Shown in pieces: positions 10,258 to 22,498 of a stretch of DNA of 64,000 nt. The stretch is from Nymphaea colorata. Taxonomy: Eukaryota > Streptophyta > Magnoliopsida > Nymphaeales > Nymphaeaceae. The notes under the pieces are model-generated. The model saw only the letters and a program-made list of their open reading frames with translations, was not told where the DNA came from and did no database searches. The stretch is from NCBI RefSeq assembly GCF_008831285.2, contig NC_045141.1:248001-312000 (forward strand), in the 5' to 3' direction. Position 1 is the first letter of the stretch; every line of letters begins with the position of its first letter. The position numbers were made by a program, and so were the translations under genes.

Positions 10258-12216
10258 TGACGAAGATCAATAGGGGCTTGATTTATATTTTCATTCACCT
10301 TTTTCCTCTTCTTGTAACCATTACATCTGTATGGAAGGGCATCTTCCAAGCTAACCAATGTTACAAGAGGCTGACATTTCTTCCCCTTGCTAGCAAACCT
10401 TGTAGGCTTTTTGGTCCACCTCTACCTTTCATTTGCTACCTCCACTTGACTGCCCTGAATTGTTGTAGCCTGGTTAGGTCCTTCCTTCATAGACATGTCA
10501 CCATCCTTCTCCTTTGGTTGAGCGGAGTCCTTGGGCCTAGCTGTGAACATGAACCTCGATGTGCCCGCCTGTTCGCCAGTGTTGTTAACTATTGTCTTTT
10601 TAATACTGGAAAAATTAATACTGAAAAAAAGATTAGATATTCGTTTTTCAGTGGTTTCAATCTTCCTTTCCTCTCCCTGCCCAGAGGTATCCTTCCCCCC
10701 TTTCATCCCTCTTTTTATTGTACTTATTGCACTCATTGTCACCAGCCTTCCTTACCTCCTACTGTCTAGAGGTTGCACCCCCAACCCCTTCATTACAAGA
10801 TGAATTAGTTTCCAGATCTCGATCACGCTAAGTGTCATTCCCTTCAACTTTATCCAATTGATTGCTAAACACTGCAAATCTGTTACTCTGAGGTTCCCAC
10901 CCTCCAAAGTCACTTTTTTTGGAAAATCCTCCTCTGGCTTTTTTAATCACCAAGGCCTTATTCCATGTCTGCTCCTCGACAATTGAGTTTTCAGCCTTCC
11001 CTTTATTCTTACAAGCATCCTCATAGTGTGAGGTTGTGCCACACGCATGACAGTATCGAGCCTTAGATTCATAGAGAACGTCTTGAATTATCTTGGACAC
11101 CCTTACTTCAAGCTTGATTTTGGGCACCGGTATAAAATTGAGAGGAACATCAATGCATAACCGTTTAAAGGCAAGCTTGTCTCTATGCATAGTATATTCA
11201 TCAGTTCTAACAAAGGATGCACCCAGCCCTTGTGCAATGGCTCTAGCCTCTAAGGCTATACGAGTTCCAGAACAAGACAGGGAGTTGAGGAAGACAAATC
11301 CATTGAGGAATTCGTTCCTCCTCATGCAGGCATAATTCAGAACCTAGCTTCCACCGATTGATAATAAGAAAACAACACCCAACAACCCATTTTCTACGCA
11401 GAACCTCCATGAGCTTCTCCTCAGAACTCACCAGCACCAAAAATCTCTCATTCCCAACGACAAAAAATTTCAGGCAGCTGACATTCACCCAAAAATTTTG
11501 TAAGGCCTAGAAAACATACTTATAATCCATGCTCGTGTTTGATCTTCCTCCATAGAATCCAGCCACTGCAGCAAAACAGTACAGCTCCTCCATTTTTTGA
11601 TATGGTTCAGCAGGGAATACCACCGTAGGTTCCTCACCACTGTTTGGTATTTTACAAAATGTTTGGGATTTCAAGGTCTGTTGGGCTTTCATTCACAGGA
11701 TTTATGGTAGATCGTTCAGTATGCTCATGAGTTGGATGTATTCACGATTTTTTTGTTTGTTCTTGTTCTTCTTCGTTGGACATAAATAAAATTCTTACCA
11801 AAAATGTTATTCAATGTGTCTAAATTTAGTTCAGTTTTGCTCTTCTTTTCTTGTGACTTTCTTCGTTCACGATCAATTGATTGAGCTGATAAGCCTAGTG
11901 GCATTGTTTCTTGCTTGATCTTTGTAGATAGACACTGGTTTAAAATGTTTGGGATTGCTAGGTCCGTTGGGCTTTCGGTGGCAGGACTTATGGAAGGTGG
12001 TTCAGTATGCCCATGGATTGGATGTATTCGTGAGTGCCCTATTCGTTCTTGTTCTCCTTTCTTGGACATGGAAAAAATCTTTCCGACTGTTTTGGTGTAA
12101 AGCTCAGGGATTTCTGATTGGATTGTTGGTTTCAGTGATAGAGTTGCTAAAATATCTATTACATAGATCATCAAAGATTTTTGCTTATTAATCATAGATA
12201 TAGATTGGATAGACAT
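10258..12216 (-). pseudogene. LINE ORF1-like (DUF4283 + CCHC zinc knuckle), decayed
   Basis: Minus-strand pieces line up as the nucleic-acid-binding ORF1 of a plant L1-type LINE. An N-terminal linker occupies 12216-11725. A DUF4283-like piece begins with LYCFAAVAGFYGGR (11692-11507) and continues with RRKWVVGCCFLIINRWK and the W-x-x-L-P-x-L-P wording (11488-11243). Then comes an intact 165-codon segment (11325-10828) with a CX2CX4HX4C zinc knuckle, CHACGTTSHYEDAC. A polar C-terminal tail follows (10742-10422). At least one frameshift near 11270 and several stops separate the pieces. ORF2 begins just beyond. The family role, known from LINEs, is RNA binding in the retrotransposition particle. 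This copy cannot make the whole protein. Confidence 0.75.
11656..12039 (-). repeat. ~286-bp-spaced partial duplication within LINE ORF1
   Basis: About 100 bases beginning AAAATGTTTGGGATT at 11656 recur at 11942. Read on the minus strand both give ESPTDLEIPNIL or ESPTDLAIPNIL, so a coding segment was duplicated and then diverged. Confidence 0.75.
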
Positions 12217-13190
12217 TCATTTGATGAAACTAAAGAAATGAGAAGTGCTCATCTACCTCTTTCTGGATCCATGCACTGGAAAAAGCGGAACATGAACAAC
12301 TGCCATATAATTGGGAAAAGAAAAGCATAGTTTCACTTTGCCCTACTAGAAGCACAACATATTGCATCATAACCTAGATATAATGCATATAGAAAAAATG
12401 TGTGTGACAATATAATTGACACATTGTTGAATCTGAAAGGAAAAACAAAAGAGCGTTATAATTCTTGTTTGGATCAAGAACAATGAATATAAGGCAAGGA
12501 CTTCATCCACAACAATGTAATAGAATCAGTAAGACTCATTCAATCAAATGTTGGAACTACCTTTTGATCCTCATCTGGTGGTGCTGCTGGTGGGGATGCC
12601 AAATGGTAGAGCAAGGTGCACGAGGGAGGGGAAAGGGAGAGCACAGGAGGGAGAGTGCAAAAGAAAACAAAAGGGGGAAATGAGGAGGCTGATGGTGGTG
12701 GATGTCCTCTGTACCTCTCATTCACGATGATCTAGGGTCTCTTCTCCCTCACCTCAACCTGCTAGTGGCAATGACAATGGTTAGAGAAAGGGGTGCAAGG
12801 GAGGAGAAATGGAGAGAACGGGAGGGATAGGAGAGTGAAAAAAGAGGTGCAAATGAGGGGACCCGACGGGCTTCTTTTTTTTTTTGAATGTAAAAATGGT
12901 TGCCTATTCATGCATTCGGTAGATATGTCGGCAAGGGGAATACGTGTTCAAATTTAAATTTCATTATAAGTTGCACAAAAATTTTGTACATAAAATTAAA
13001 ATACAACATCAAAGCTTTTTGCTTGATGCATTAAAAATAATCCAAATATTGCATATCTATCCCTTGCATAAAAGAATCTTTTGTCATTGAAATCTTATTA
13101 GTTGATCACCAGGGAAGCAAAAGGCAAAAGTCCATATTACTGTCAACTGGTCCAGATAATCATCGGTTGCATGTGGATTGTTTTTTCTCA
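12217..13190. other. Anonymous DNA, GA/GGA-rich at 12600-12870
   Basis: Overlapping small frames on both strands at 12465-12730 result from purine-rich composition. No domain or transposon end recognised. Confidence 0.4.
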
Positions 13191-13194
13191 TCCT

Positions 13195-13658
13195 TCAGCT
13201 AGGTAATGTAATTATATTGCAAGCACCACAATCTATCACCTCAATCTCAAATGATTCTTGGAGTGCCTTGTCTATGAAAATGTGCAAAATCTCAAAGTGT
13301 TGAAATTGATCTTTTAAATGCTGGAAACTAATGAATTGGTATTTGGTATCAAAGAGTTGCACTAATTTTAGTTTATGGGATGATGAATTCACTATAAATA
13401 TGGATATCAAGGTTCCATATTATGTAAATCACGTGGAAATTAATGTTTTTGTTCTTGTGGAATAAATGGTGTAGGAGTGCCTATGTGTGTTCTCCTATGG
13501 GTGAACATATTTTCAACATCTAACTTACTTGAAAATGAGGTTTGAGCAGTAGCTTGGCATCCTTGATTAAGAAACCTCAAATAAATAGCTCCATCTCCGT
13601 TTGCTAATGCTACCATGCTTTGCCTAACTATATATCTTAATTGGAGGTGCTTACGCAC
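13195..13658 (-). other. Two short minus-strand frames, unrecognised
   Basis: Frames of 72 codons (13658-13440) and 71 codons (13410-13195) lie in the same direction 29 bases apart. Their composition is more protein-like than the surroundings. Neither matches a family I know, and there is no start context or splice site I would defend. They might be a decayed transposon or host exon. Confidence 0.25.
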
Positions 13659-13670
13659 ATAATTTTGATA

Positions 13671-14050
13671 AAAATTAGCCCTTGAATAAGTCCAGCTAAG
13701 TGACTATGACCATTAAGGACCACCATTTTTTAGATAAAAAAAGCACAGAAAAAAGAAAAGGAAAATGTAAAAACAGAGCAAACCATTTACTTGTACCACG
13801 TTTTGAAGATATTCAATTTCTTTTTGCATCAACTTCTCCTATTCTAAAAATTGGTCTATGAAACCCATAAAATCAATGTCAAATGAGCACATAACAAAGA
13901 ACATATCTCACTTTTTTATTTTAAACATGACCAATGGTGGTTCAGGTTATGTTCAAGATGGTCGAGCTAAGTGACTATGACCATTCAAGACCATTCAAGA
14001 TGGTAGCCCTTGAATAAGTCCAGCTAAGTGACTATGACCATTCAAGAAAG
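13671..14050. repeat. Local repeat of AGCTAAGTGACTATGACCATT
   Basis: The phrase AGCTAAGTGACTATGACCAT occurs near 13693, 13964 and 14019. Two of the copies share the longer left context TAGCCCTTGAATAAGTCC. This looks like recent local duplication. Confidence 0.75.
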
Positions 14051-16150
14051 CTTTGACAAAATCAAAGCATATAACAAATATGAATGCAAGCTCTACCTGG
14101 TCAATGGCAACAACCTCTTACCTCCAAGAGTTAAAATGATAAATCTTCATAGGGTTTCAAACTTGAGATAAATGAAGTAAATTTTCAGAAAATAGGAAGT
14201 AAGAGTAGAAAACCTTACTTTAGATTCTTCTACAACTCCTTGCGGATTTGCATCACTTTCACAATGTGTGCACCCTTCTCCTATGCACGTATATAAGTGG
14301 GAAGATGAAAACAATAACAAAAAACTCACTTTTTAAGCAAAAAATTTTGCAAAGAGATAATAAACTTGGAGATATTAAACACCTGAATTTTTTGTTTACA
14401 CTTGAAAAGTAGCAAACATAAAAACAAAAGATAAGCATCAAAATGTTTGTCATCATAAAATTTGACAAACCGAAAGAGCAAAATGTAGGAGGAAAAGAAA
14501 GAAACAGCGAAGGAGATCTGTGAGAAGATGGGATAAGGAAATCATAGAGGTTGCCTAAGGACAAGAAAGGAATGAGAAGAATATTAGTGTTACATAGAAA
14601 AGAAATCTCTCTTGCTTTTTCCTTTTACCTAAACAATGGAACATGAATACTGTTTAAATCTATTTTTCTTTTGAGCACAGAATTTAATGTGATGTCTGTT
14701 TCACCATCTGCATGTGGGCAAAATCAAGTGCAAGATATATGAAAATAACAATTTTCAGTGATAATTGTTATTATGCACTATACTTACCACAACCTTCAGT
14801 CTAGTAAATTGCATATAATAATAGCTTGTATGTAGAAAGGAGCTCTTTCCATTAACAGACTGTCATAAGCTTTCATCTAAAGCATTATGGAATCAAAATG
14901 AGGAACAGTGATTTTATAGGCCCCATTAGACCAGATATAGCAAACAAACTTTCTATACAAAATGTGCCATAAACTAGTGATTTTTATTTCATACATATAC
15001 TAAAAATACCAGATTTTCTCAAGAATAACGATAGTAAGTTATGTTATGGGAGGAGAAAAATGTACCTCTTTACATTTGCAAACCCAAGCATCCATACCTT
15101 TGAGTCTTGGTGCAATGAGCATGGCAAGGGCTGGAAGGCAGCTAATTTCTGTTTTGAATCCCCAAGACATCAACTCTATATACTGCAAAAGATGGGCCAC
15201 CTAACACGCAAGTTAAAGTGTGGCGGGGGTGGCACCTCTGAGGCACCGAAAGCAGGCCGTATACCATAAGAGGACGAGGGGTTGGATAGGAGTTTCAGCT
15301 CTCATATGGGCAGTAGGATGAAATGCTCATCTTGTTCATCCAAAAAGTGTCAACATCTCTGAGAATGAATCTAGAAGTAGAAGTGGTCGTACTGCATATA
15401 CACAAGTGTACATCTAACAATAAGTTAATAGTACAAATTTCAAGCAAATACTTCCACACCTTTTTTTACCCTCTTGTTATGCACTCTGCAACCAACCTTC
15501 CTTGAATTTCACATGTAGCATACAACCTGCTTGATGAACCCTACAAGAAAAAAACACACAAGGATGCTCATGCCTGCCTTACATGTAGGGAAATCAAAAC
15601 AACAAGTTAGACATCCTCTAGAGATAAGTTTATCAGCCAATGTAGTAACTGATCAAAAAGACCCACTAAGCACATGAAAATTTGCAGTCAATATATTTTT
15701 CCCATAGTCAATGACACTATTAGGTTTATCGATGCGCCCAAATTGCATTGAAGATGGAGATATGCTCAATGGTGAACCTTTTAAGCTTTAATGCCAAACA
15801 CATTGTTGAAAGTTGAGGAGGAAATCCAAAACTGTCGACGTAAATGAGCAACGTTAGAGCATTCTTTCAACATATACATCTTCAGTCGCTCCTCAATCAA
15901 CAATGACAAATGGATGTGTCCACTCCATAGAAGTATGAAGTCAGATTTGGCTCCCTTGTTGTAATAAAACTATAAGTGCTGCAGAAATCAAGCAAGATAG
16001 GAAAAATTGATAGAGTGAGAGGTCAAGATTGAGAGAGAGTGAGATCAAAATAGAGAGAGAAGTAGGAAGAGACAGGTTGAGAGAGAAACAGATGCATCAT
16101 CGAATGACTTTTTGAGCAATGAACGGCAATGGAAGTGGATGAACAGTGAA
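14051..16150. other. Anonymous AT-rich DNA
   Basis: Several frames of 60-100 codons on both strands are unrelated to each other and to families I know. No transposon ends detected. Confidence 0.4.
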
Positions 16151-16459
16151 GGAAAGAAACTAACTCCATGTTTGGTGAAGGAAATGAGTGTAATAGAAAG
16201 AAAATATAAGGATATAGTTGTTTGGATGGAGGAAAAAGTCAAGGAAAAAGAAAGTTTCAAAAAATTGCATGTTTTGGAAGAAAAGGGGAAGGAAATGAAA
16301 GGAAAATTGGCCCCTTCAATCCTTGGAAGAAAATGGATTGGATTGGTTTAAATTAATTGAATAGCCTCAACATTAGTGCACACATGAGAAATGATCATAG
16401 GCCCAACATAGAGGTTAGTGGAGTTCACCGTCGCACCGGTCGAGAGAGCCCCCAATAGG

Positions 16460-16700
16460 GCTAGGGCTGCAAACAAGCCGAGTTAAGCTCCAGCTCGACT
16501 CGACTTCACAAACTCAAGCTCGAGCTTGACTCAAACTTAATTGAAGCTCCATATCACAAACTCGAACTTGACTCGGTTACACAACATTGAGCTCGATCTT
16601 GACTCGGTTAACTAAATTAACTTGATTACATCATGTAGTTTAACTCAGTTAACTCGTTTATTAACTCATTCAACTCAATTATCTCACATAGTTTAACTCA
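16460..16700. other. Isolated hAT-like end with CTCGAGCTTGACTC subterminal repeats
   Basis: TAGGGCTGCAAACAAGCCGAG resembles a common plant hAT terminal repeat. It is followed by many variants of GACTCGACTT/AACTCAACT. No matching right end or 8-bp duplication was found, so this is a fragment at best. Confidence 0.35.
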
Positions 16701-17469
16701 ACTAGTTTAACTCCTTACAAAAGCACATTGGTAGAATCAAAATTGTAACATAATAATAAAACAGAAGATACTCAAGGTATTGAAGGTAACAAGATCTCTA
16801 ATAATAAGAAGCACATTGACTTCAAAACTCACCATTGGAAAGCATGCATGGTATATCTTGTAGCTCCATTGTTGTAGGGTGGAGGTGCATTTGGAATTTT
16901 TGATGAAATCTGATTATTCCCTTTATCTACATGTGACGTGTGAGCAGCTCCCTCAATAAGCAATAGTATCTAAGTAGTAAGAACCAGAACTGGAAACAGA
17001 AGCAGCAAGTGGTCCATGAAATTCACCGCAATAAGAGCTCAAAAAGAAAAGAGACAGAAATAGTAAACACAAAACAAGTACCACAAAAAAACTCAACTCA
17101 GAACAAGTTTGCAGCACATCAATTCGAACAAAAATAAAAAGCTCGAAAAAATAAAACAGAAATAGTAAATACAGAACAAGTACCACAAAAAACAAAAAGA
17201 AAGTACCAAAAAGAGGTAATAAATGACATCTAAGACCAACCGTAATCAGAAACCAAAACAAGGAAGAACAACGTAAATCAGCAAAAAACAATTCTGATAT
17301 ACACCAAAAGACTCCACTCAAACCTAATTCGACCCAACTGAGACAGGAGGCTGCAATATTTAATAAAAGACACTCACGATTGACACATGATATCCACTCA
17401 ATTTTTGGGCAGAACCGACTTTAAGAACAACTACAGGGGTGAGATAGTAGGCGAGCAAAGAATTATTAC

Positions 17470-17593
17470 CTGAAGTGGAAACCTCCAACTTGCAAGACAG
17501 AAGCCCTATAGGCGATGCTCCCGGCGGCTGCCGCAAGGTGCAGGAACCAGGCAGAAGAGCTGGACAATGTGCCACCCTTTCCGGTGAAAGGCA
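17470..17593 (-). other. Possible isolated exon, product unknown
   Basis: On the minus strand a pyrimidine-rich tract ending CTCTCACACAG precedes 124 bases that read open as PFTGKGGTLSSSSAWFLHLA... to ...LQVGGFHFR. The exon ends in CACTTCAG directly before GTAATAATT, a good donor site. The segment is much more GC-rich than its flanks. I do not recognise the protein. No convincing neighbouring exon was chained, although 17800-17682 also ends at an AG/GTATGT site. It could be a captured host exon or chance. Confidence 0.3.
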
Positions 17594-18009
17594 CTGTGTG
17601 AGAGAGAGTTAGAGATAGGCCAATGCGATGGCCAATGGGTGAGATGAGAATCTGCATGCGAGAGAGAAAAATATTACATACCTGATATCAGCAGCAGTTT
17701 GGTGGAAACTGAAATCAAATCTGAATGTACAAAGAATAGTTACAGTTGAATCTAGTTTAGACCAAAAGCCAAAGTCTCTATGCCATATCTTAGCCATCAT
17801 GGGTGTTAAGTGTACTTTTTAAATTTAGTTAAATCATTTCCTTTCTTTTCCTTTATACAGCTAAACAAATATGATTTCTTACACTTTCTTTCCTTTCCTT
17901 TCCTTCATATTCAAATAGACTTTCTTTTCATTTCTTTTTCCGTATTCTTTCTTCTACTTTCTATCCATCAAAATCTTTTTTTTCCATCCATGCAAACAAG
18001 GCCTAAGAG

Positions 18010-19339
18010 GGGGAAGAGTTAAAGAGCAAACAGAGGCAATTGCATTATGCGGGCTTCTGCTAGTTTACATTAATCGATTTTTTTGTACATGATGTTTTTC
18101 ATTTTATTATTATTAAGTGAACCAGTCCAGCATGGGTGGATCGGCTGTAGACTTTGCTGGCACCGAGAAAAGTTCGGCAAAGCTAACACATTAGGCAACA
18201 ATGTGTCATGAAAAGTCGGATTTGGTGTAATGGGGTGAAGGTATAATACGTGATCGAGTTTATAAAGACATGGTAGAGCTCCGCTCTTGCAATTGGGTCA
18301 TTGCGATTACGGGTTGGATGTCTAATTGTCCAGGCGGTAATGATAGTATCTTGTACCTGAACCGGTGGCTCACTTTTTCTAATTAATGGGGAAGAGGACC
18401 GAAACATGCCACTGAAAGACTCTACTGAAACAAAGATGGGCTGTCAAGAACGTAGAGGATACAAATACGATGAAACAAACTTTCAAATGTGGAAGTTGTC
18501 AAATTTTGTTGGCCTAACCTTATAAGAAGTTAAGTTATTTGGACCTGCATATTATTGTTGTATCATGTTCATATAGCATTTCTATTTGGATCCTTCCTGA
18601 AATCCTTATCGAACTTATTTTGGATATTGTTGTGTTTGAATTCATGTTGATTTGATATGAACCTTTTTATCTATTTAGACTTTAGATTCAGATTTATTTA
18701 CTTCATAATATCCACATTGCATATAAATTAACTTGTTTGGGTCTTTGGTTCAAGATCTATATTGGATCTGAACATATCTTGATATTTATCAAAATTGAAT
18801 TCGGAATCCAAGGCCTATAAATTTATTTTATCAATTTATGAGGTTGATTGTGAGTATAGATGGGGAGTTCTAGAAATAACTCAATAGTGAATTTAGTGAT
18901 CTTGTTCTGTATCAATTTATTTGGTAAATGAACTTAGTTATTTAGATGAACAATTTGACAATGAACTATGGATCAGTTAAGCAATAACCAACTAAGACTA
19001 CTCCTACTATTTTTTAGACATTGAGCTTAAGTCATAGAAGGTCTTAGATAACTCAAAGGAATTACTTTTCTTGATAAAATGAGTGGTAATATGACATTGT
19101 CAAGAAGATACAAATTTGCATTTTATGACTTAGATGTGTGCAATTAAATGAGGAAGCTCCTTCATCAATGCCAAGTTAAAAGAAATATTTCATAGAACTA
19201 CTAGAATGTTATATTAATGATGAAAAAAAGGGAAGTCAAAATGTTTAAAATACTTATACGGCTTAAAACAATTTCTATAGAGTGGTACTGTGCTTTTAAT
19301 AAAACTATTACAAGATTATGTAGTCAATCACTTAAACAT
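18010..19339. other. Anonymous DNA, probably the upstream body of the decayed copia element
   Basis: AT-rich, with stops in all frames. Position and orientation fit the missing 5' part of the copia remnant at 19340-20800, but I could not read gag, protease or integrase motifs. Confidence 0.35.
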
Positions 19340-20800
19340 GTGTGTCTAAAATGTTGGAGTCTATTTGTATATTATCATTACATGGACAACAATATAACTA
19401 AGAGTAAATATTGGTTAAATACCAATTTCAATAATTAAATTAGGCAGTTGAAAGTTTAATGCAAATATTATATAAAAGAATTGATGTAGGTTATTTAGAT
19501 AGTTAGTCACTAAATACCAAGGATATTTAGGTTAACCTCATCTTAAGTGGTTAAAAATATTTGGACATCTAAAAGGAAGAAAGGGTTGTAATAGCGCTAT
19601 CAAGTTGACAAGCAAAAGTTTGTTAGCTGTTTTGATGTTGGCTTTGCTCGTTGCAAAAGAAAACATTAATTCGACATCTAGTTATATATTTCTATTTTGA
19701 AGTGGAGCCTATTTGCATATTATCATTATATGGAGAACAATGAAAAGATAACTAAGTCTAAATATTGGTTAAATACCAATTTCAAAAATTAAATCAGGCA
19801 ATTAAAAGTTTAATGTAAGTATCATATTAAGGACTTGACATAAATTTTCCTAATACTTTGCCACTAAATCCCAAGGAAATTTAGGTAGCCCTCATCAGTA
19901 AGTGGTAAAAAATATTTAGACACCTAAAAGGAATATCAAGCTGACAAGCTAAAGTTCGTTAGCTGTTTTGATGCTGGCTTTGCTTTTAGCAACAAATAAG
20001 GGTAATCTGACATCTAGTGATGTATTTCTATTTTGAAGTGGAGCCTATTTGTACATTATCATTACATAGGCAACAAGGAAATAAACTAAGACTAAATATT
20101 GGTTAAATTCCAATTTCAAAAATTAAATCAGGTTGTTGAAAGTTTAATGTAAATGTCATATAAAAGATTTGATATAAGTTTTTCATATAGTTTGTAATTG
20201 TTCTATCAAGTTGATGAGCTAAAGCTTGTTAGCTGTTTTGATGCTAGCTTTCCTTGTGGCAAAATATGACAGTAATTCAACCTCTAGTTATATATTTCTA
20301 TTTTGAAGTGGAGCTATTGCATACTATTGTAAGAAACAATGTTTTGTTGCTTAAAATACTGATAGGCCTAATATATAGCTCATGACATTGCAATTTTGTT
20401 TACTATTTGGACAAGTTCAATATATGGACAAATTAGTTTCTAAATGTTTATAATATTTTTAATGAAGAAAGATCTGATAGTTCAAAAAGAAAACAAATAA
20501 TAGTTAAACACCATTTGCACATGAAATAATTGGAAAGAATGAAATAACAATCAAACATATGCCAACTACTGATATGGTAATTGATTTTTTCACAAAAGGA
20601 ACAACTGAGGATTTGTTTATTAAACATGTAGCAAATTTGGGGATAAGATACATAGAAGTCACATTGAAAACTCTTGAATATAGAAAAGCTTGGAGTTGAC
20701 TTGAATCAAAAAAGCAAATCGAGTTTCAATTAGAACACCAACTTAAGCGTGGAAAACCACATCACCAACTTTAGAGATTGCTCAGACTAGTGGGAGCAAG
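19340..20800 (+). pseudogene. Decayed Ty1/copia pol remnant (RNase H end) with internal triplication
   Basis: The plus strand keeps frame-shifted traces of copia RNase H: YQVDKQKFVSCFDVGFARCK followed in another frame by NSTSSYIFLF (near 19600-19705). The distal C-terminal region reads NEITIKHMPTTDMVIDFFTK then GTTEDLF..HVANLG (near 20535-20650). A purine tract ACTAGTGGGAG near 20789 would be the polypurine tract. Many stops and frameshifts rule out function. The RNase H piece is present three times in tandem. Confidence 0.7.
19350..20335 (+). repeat. ~340-bp tandem triplication inside the copia remnant
   Basis: The phrase GGAGYCTATTTGYAYATTATCATTA starts near 19354, 19703 and 20040, with a partial fourth copy near 20311. 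The units also share the TTGGTTAAATWCCAATTTCA and GTTAGCTGTTTTGATG phrases. Units have diverged by many substitutions and by deletion in the last copy. Confidence 0.8.
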
Positions 20801-21320
20801 CTTGTGTCCCATGGCCAGATAGGATGGCCGTCGTGAGCCTCATCCAATTTGTTGTAACGAAAGTGTACATAGGGCTGCTTCATCTGTTTCATAGTAGTTA
20901 CTAATTTTCTTTTGTGTTTTATTTATTTTATGCAGTAGATTCTTCTCTTGGGACTTCCGCCCAAAGGGGTTGCTTGAACCACATTCTAATGCGGGCTGAA
21001 GGAACATCCCATTTGTTCACTGGTCTTTGATGAAGCCTACATCAAAATGGCTCATTCATGTTTCACCAATCTGGCAAATTTGACAAAACAAAAGGCCTAG
21101 CTAATAAGAGGTCATCCTATTCCTCCCAAACAAACATGGATGTCAAAGGGTTTGGCTTGATACTGCAAGCCATAGCTCCAAAATGAACAATCACAATTCA
21201 ATTTGCTATGGACATCAATCCTTAGGCATTTGCATTCTTTAAAAGCATAGTAAAAGCGATTACAAAGCCCCATTGTTTTCAAGGGACAAGCACTCATATT
21301 TTCACAGTGCTCCCTTTCTC
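20801..21320. other. Probable 3' LTR region of the decayed copia element, then anonymous DNA
   Basis: It follows the putative polypurine tract and includes GCCTCATCCAATTTGTTGTAAC and a T-rich tract ending in GCAG, but no matching 5' LTR was seen in the window. The LTR limits cannot be fixed. Confidence 0.3.
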
Positions 21321-21326
21321 TTTCTA

Positions 21327-21671
21327 AGGGCCTATTTAGATGGAAATGGAAGAAAAGGAAGAAAAAAGATGGTCAACCTTTTGTTTGATTGGTTAATTAA
21401 GGAGGGGAAGGGAAGAAAAATAAATTAAACATGTTTGGTTAAAAAGAAAAGAAAATGAAAAGAAGTGAAAGGAAAGGATAACTAAATGTAAATCCAATCC
21501 CTCAAAAATTGGAGGAGTTAAAATGGAAATGAAAAGGGTTTCTCATTTTCTTTCCTTTCATTTTTACCCAAACAAGCTTTATAATCACCTCTCCATTTTC
21601 TTCCCATCCATTTCCTTCCCTTTCCTTTCCATCCCTTCCTTTTCTTCCATTTCCCTCCATCCAAACATAGC
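21327..21671. mobile_element. Probable MITE (~345 bp) with long imperfect inverted ends
   Basis: The left end GGGCCTATTTAGATGGAAATG and the inverted right end GCTATGTTTGGATGGAGGGA share TTTRGATGG and then an AAATGGAAGAAAAGGAAG purine tract. The element folds back on itself and has no coding capacity. I could not establish a target duplication, so superfamily is not assigned. Confidence 0.5.
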
Positions 21672-22432
21672 ATTACCCACTTTCTGTTACAAATTTACTA
21701 GTATGGTATTTTTAACATTTTGTGCATATTTATAATTATTTCATTATTGCATCTTCTGTAAACATATATTTTCCTTAATTGTCCTTCAAATGGACAAAAG
21801 AAGATGATTCAACAAAAAAGAAAAATATTTTTTTCACACATGATGGAAGGATGGTTAATATGAGTGAACAATATGAGTAGTGAGAGAAAGCTAAGGGCAA
21901 TTTCAAAAAGTGAAAACTAGTAAATTGTGCTTGACCATGACCATTAGAGATCATTTGAATAGGTTGGAACATTGTAGGATAGAATTGTTCTATTTTGTGC
22001 ATTGCTGACACAAACATCAGATGATGAACACAGGAATGTGAGTATAAAAACTCAATTTGTTCTGTGGTGTGCCATGGTAAACCATGGAATGCTTGCCCAT
22101 TTCATGCTTGAGTTCGAAACCCTCAGTTTGTCTTTCCCTCTCAAAATGCTCAAGCTCACACAAAACCTGCCTTTCCCTTTCTCACACATAGGTTTTTCTC
22201 CTACATCTCCCTTGTTCTTCAACCTCCCCTACTCTCTAGAGGTAAACCTTCTCTCACACACTCTATCACTTGCTCACACTTTCTTTCTCTTGCTCACCCT
22301 AGGTTTTGATTCGGCGATGTTTCATTCATTCTTTATCTCCATTTTAGAGCCCTAAATGTGTGTGGAATCATTTGTAGCCCTTCAGTGGTGGGTGTTCTCA
22401 CATGTATGCCTAACCTTCTCTCTCACACACTT
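21672..22432. other. Anonymous DNA
   Basis: A 117-codon plus frame at 22002-22355 is Phe/Ser/Leu-rich and unrecognised. The 3' part is a pyrimidine-rich tract leading into the microsatellite. Confidence 0.4.

Positions 22433-22496
<64 letters not shown>
22433..22496. repeat. Compound (CT)n(AT)n microsatellite
   Basis: A CT run followed by a TA run. Two overlapping small frames through it are artefacts. Confidence 0.95.

Positions 22497-22498
<2 letters not shown>

Larger units (their letters stand above)
16160..18005. mobile_element. Possible MITE-like/fold-back element bounded by purine-rich inverted ends
   Basis: The left edge reads CCATGTTTGGTGAAGGAAATG and then a long purine-rich tract. 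The right edge, inverted, reads GGCCTTGTTTGCATGGATGG and then a matching purine-rich tract. The same end wording bounds 21327-21671. No clear target duplication was found, so the limits and class are uncertain. The interior holds an isolated hAT-like end at 16460 and a possible exon at 17470-17593. Confidence 0.3.

Noticed and set aside
16460-16480. hAT terminal repeat TAGGGCTGCAAACAAGCC
   Set aside because: Not called as an element because neither a right end nor a target duplication was found within several kb.
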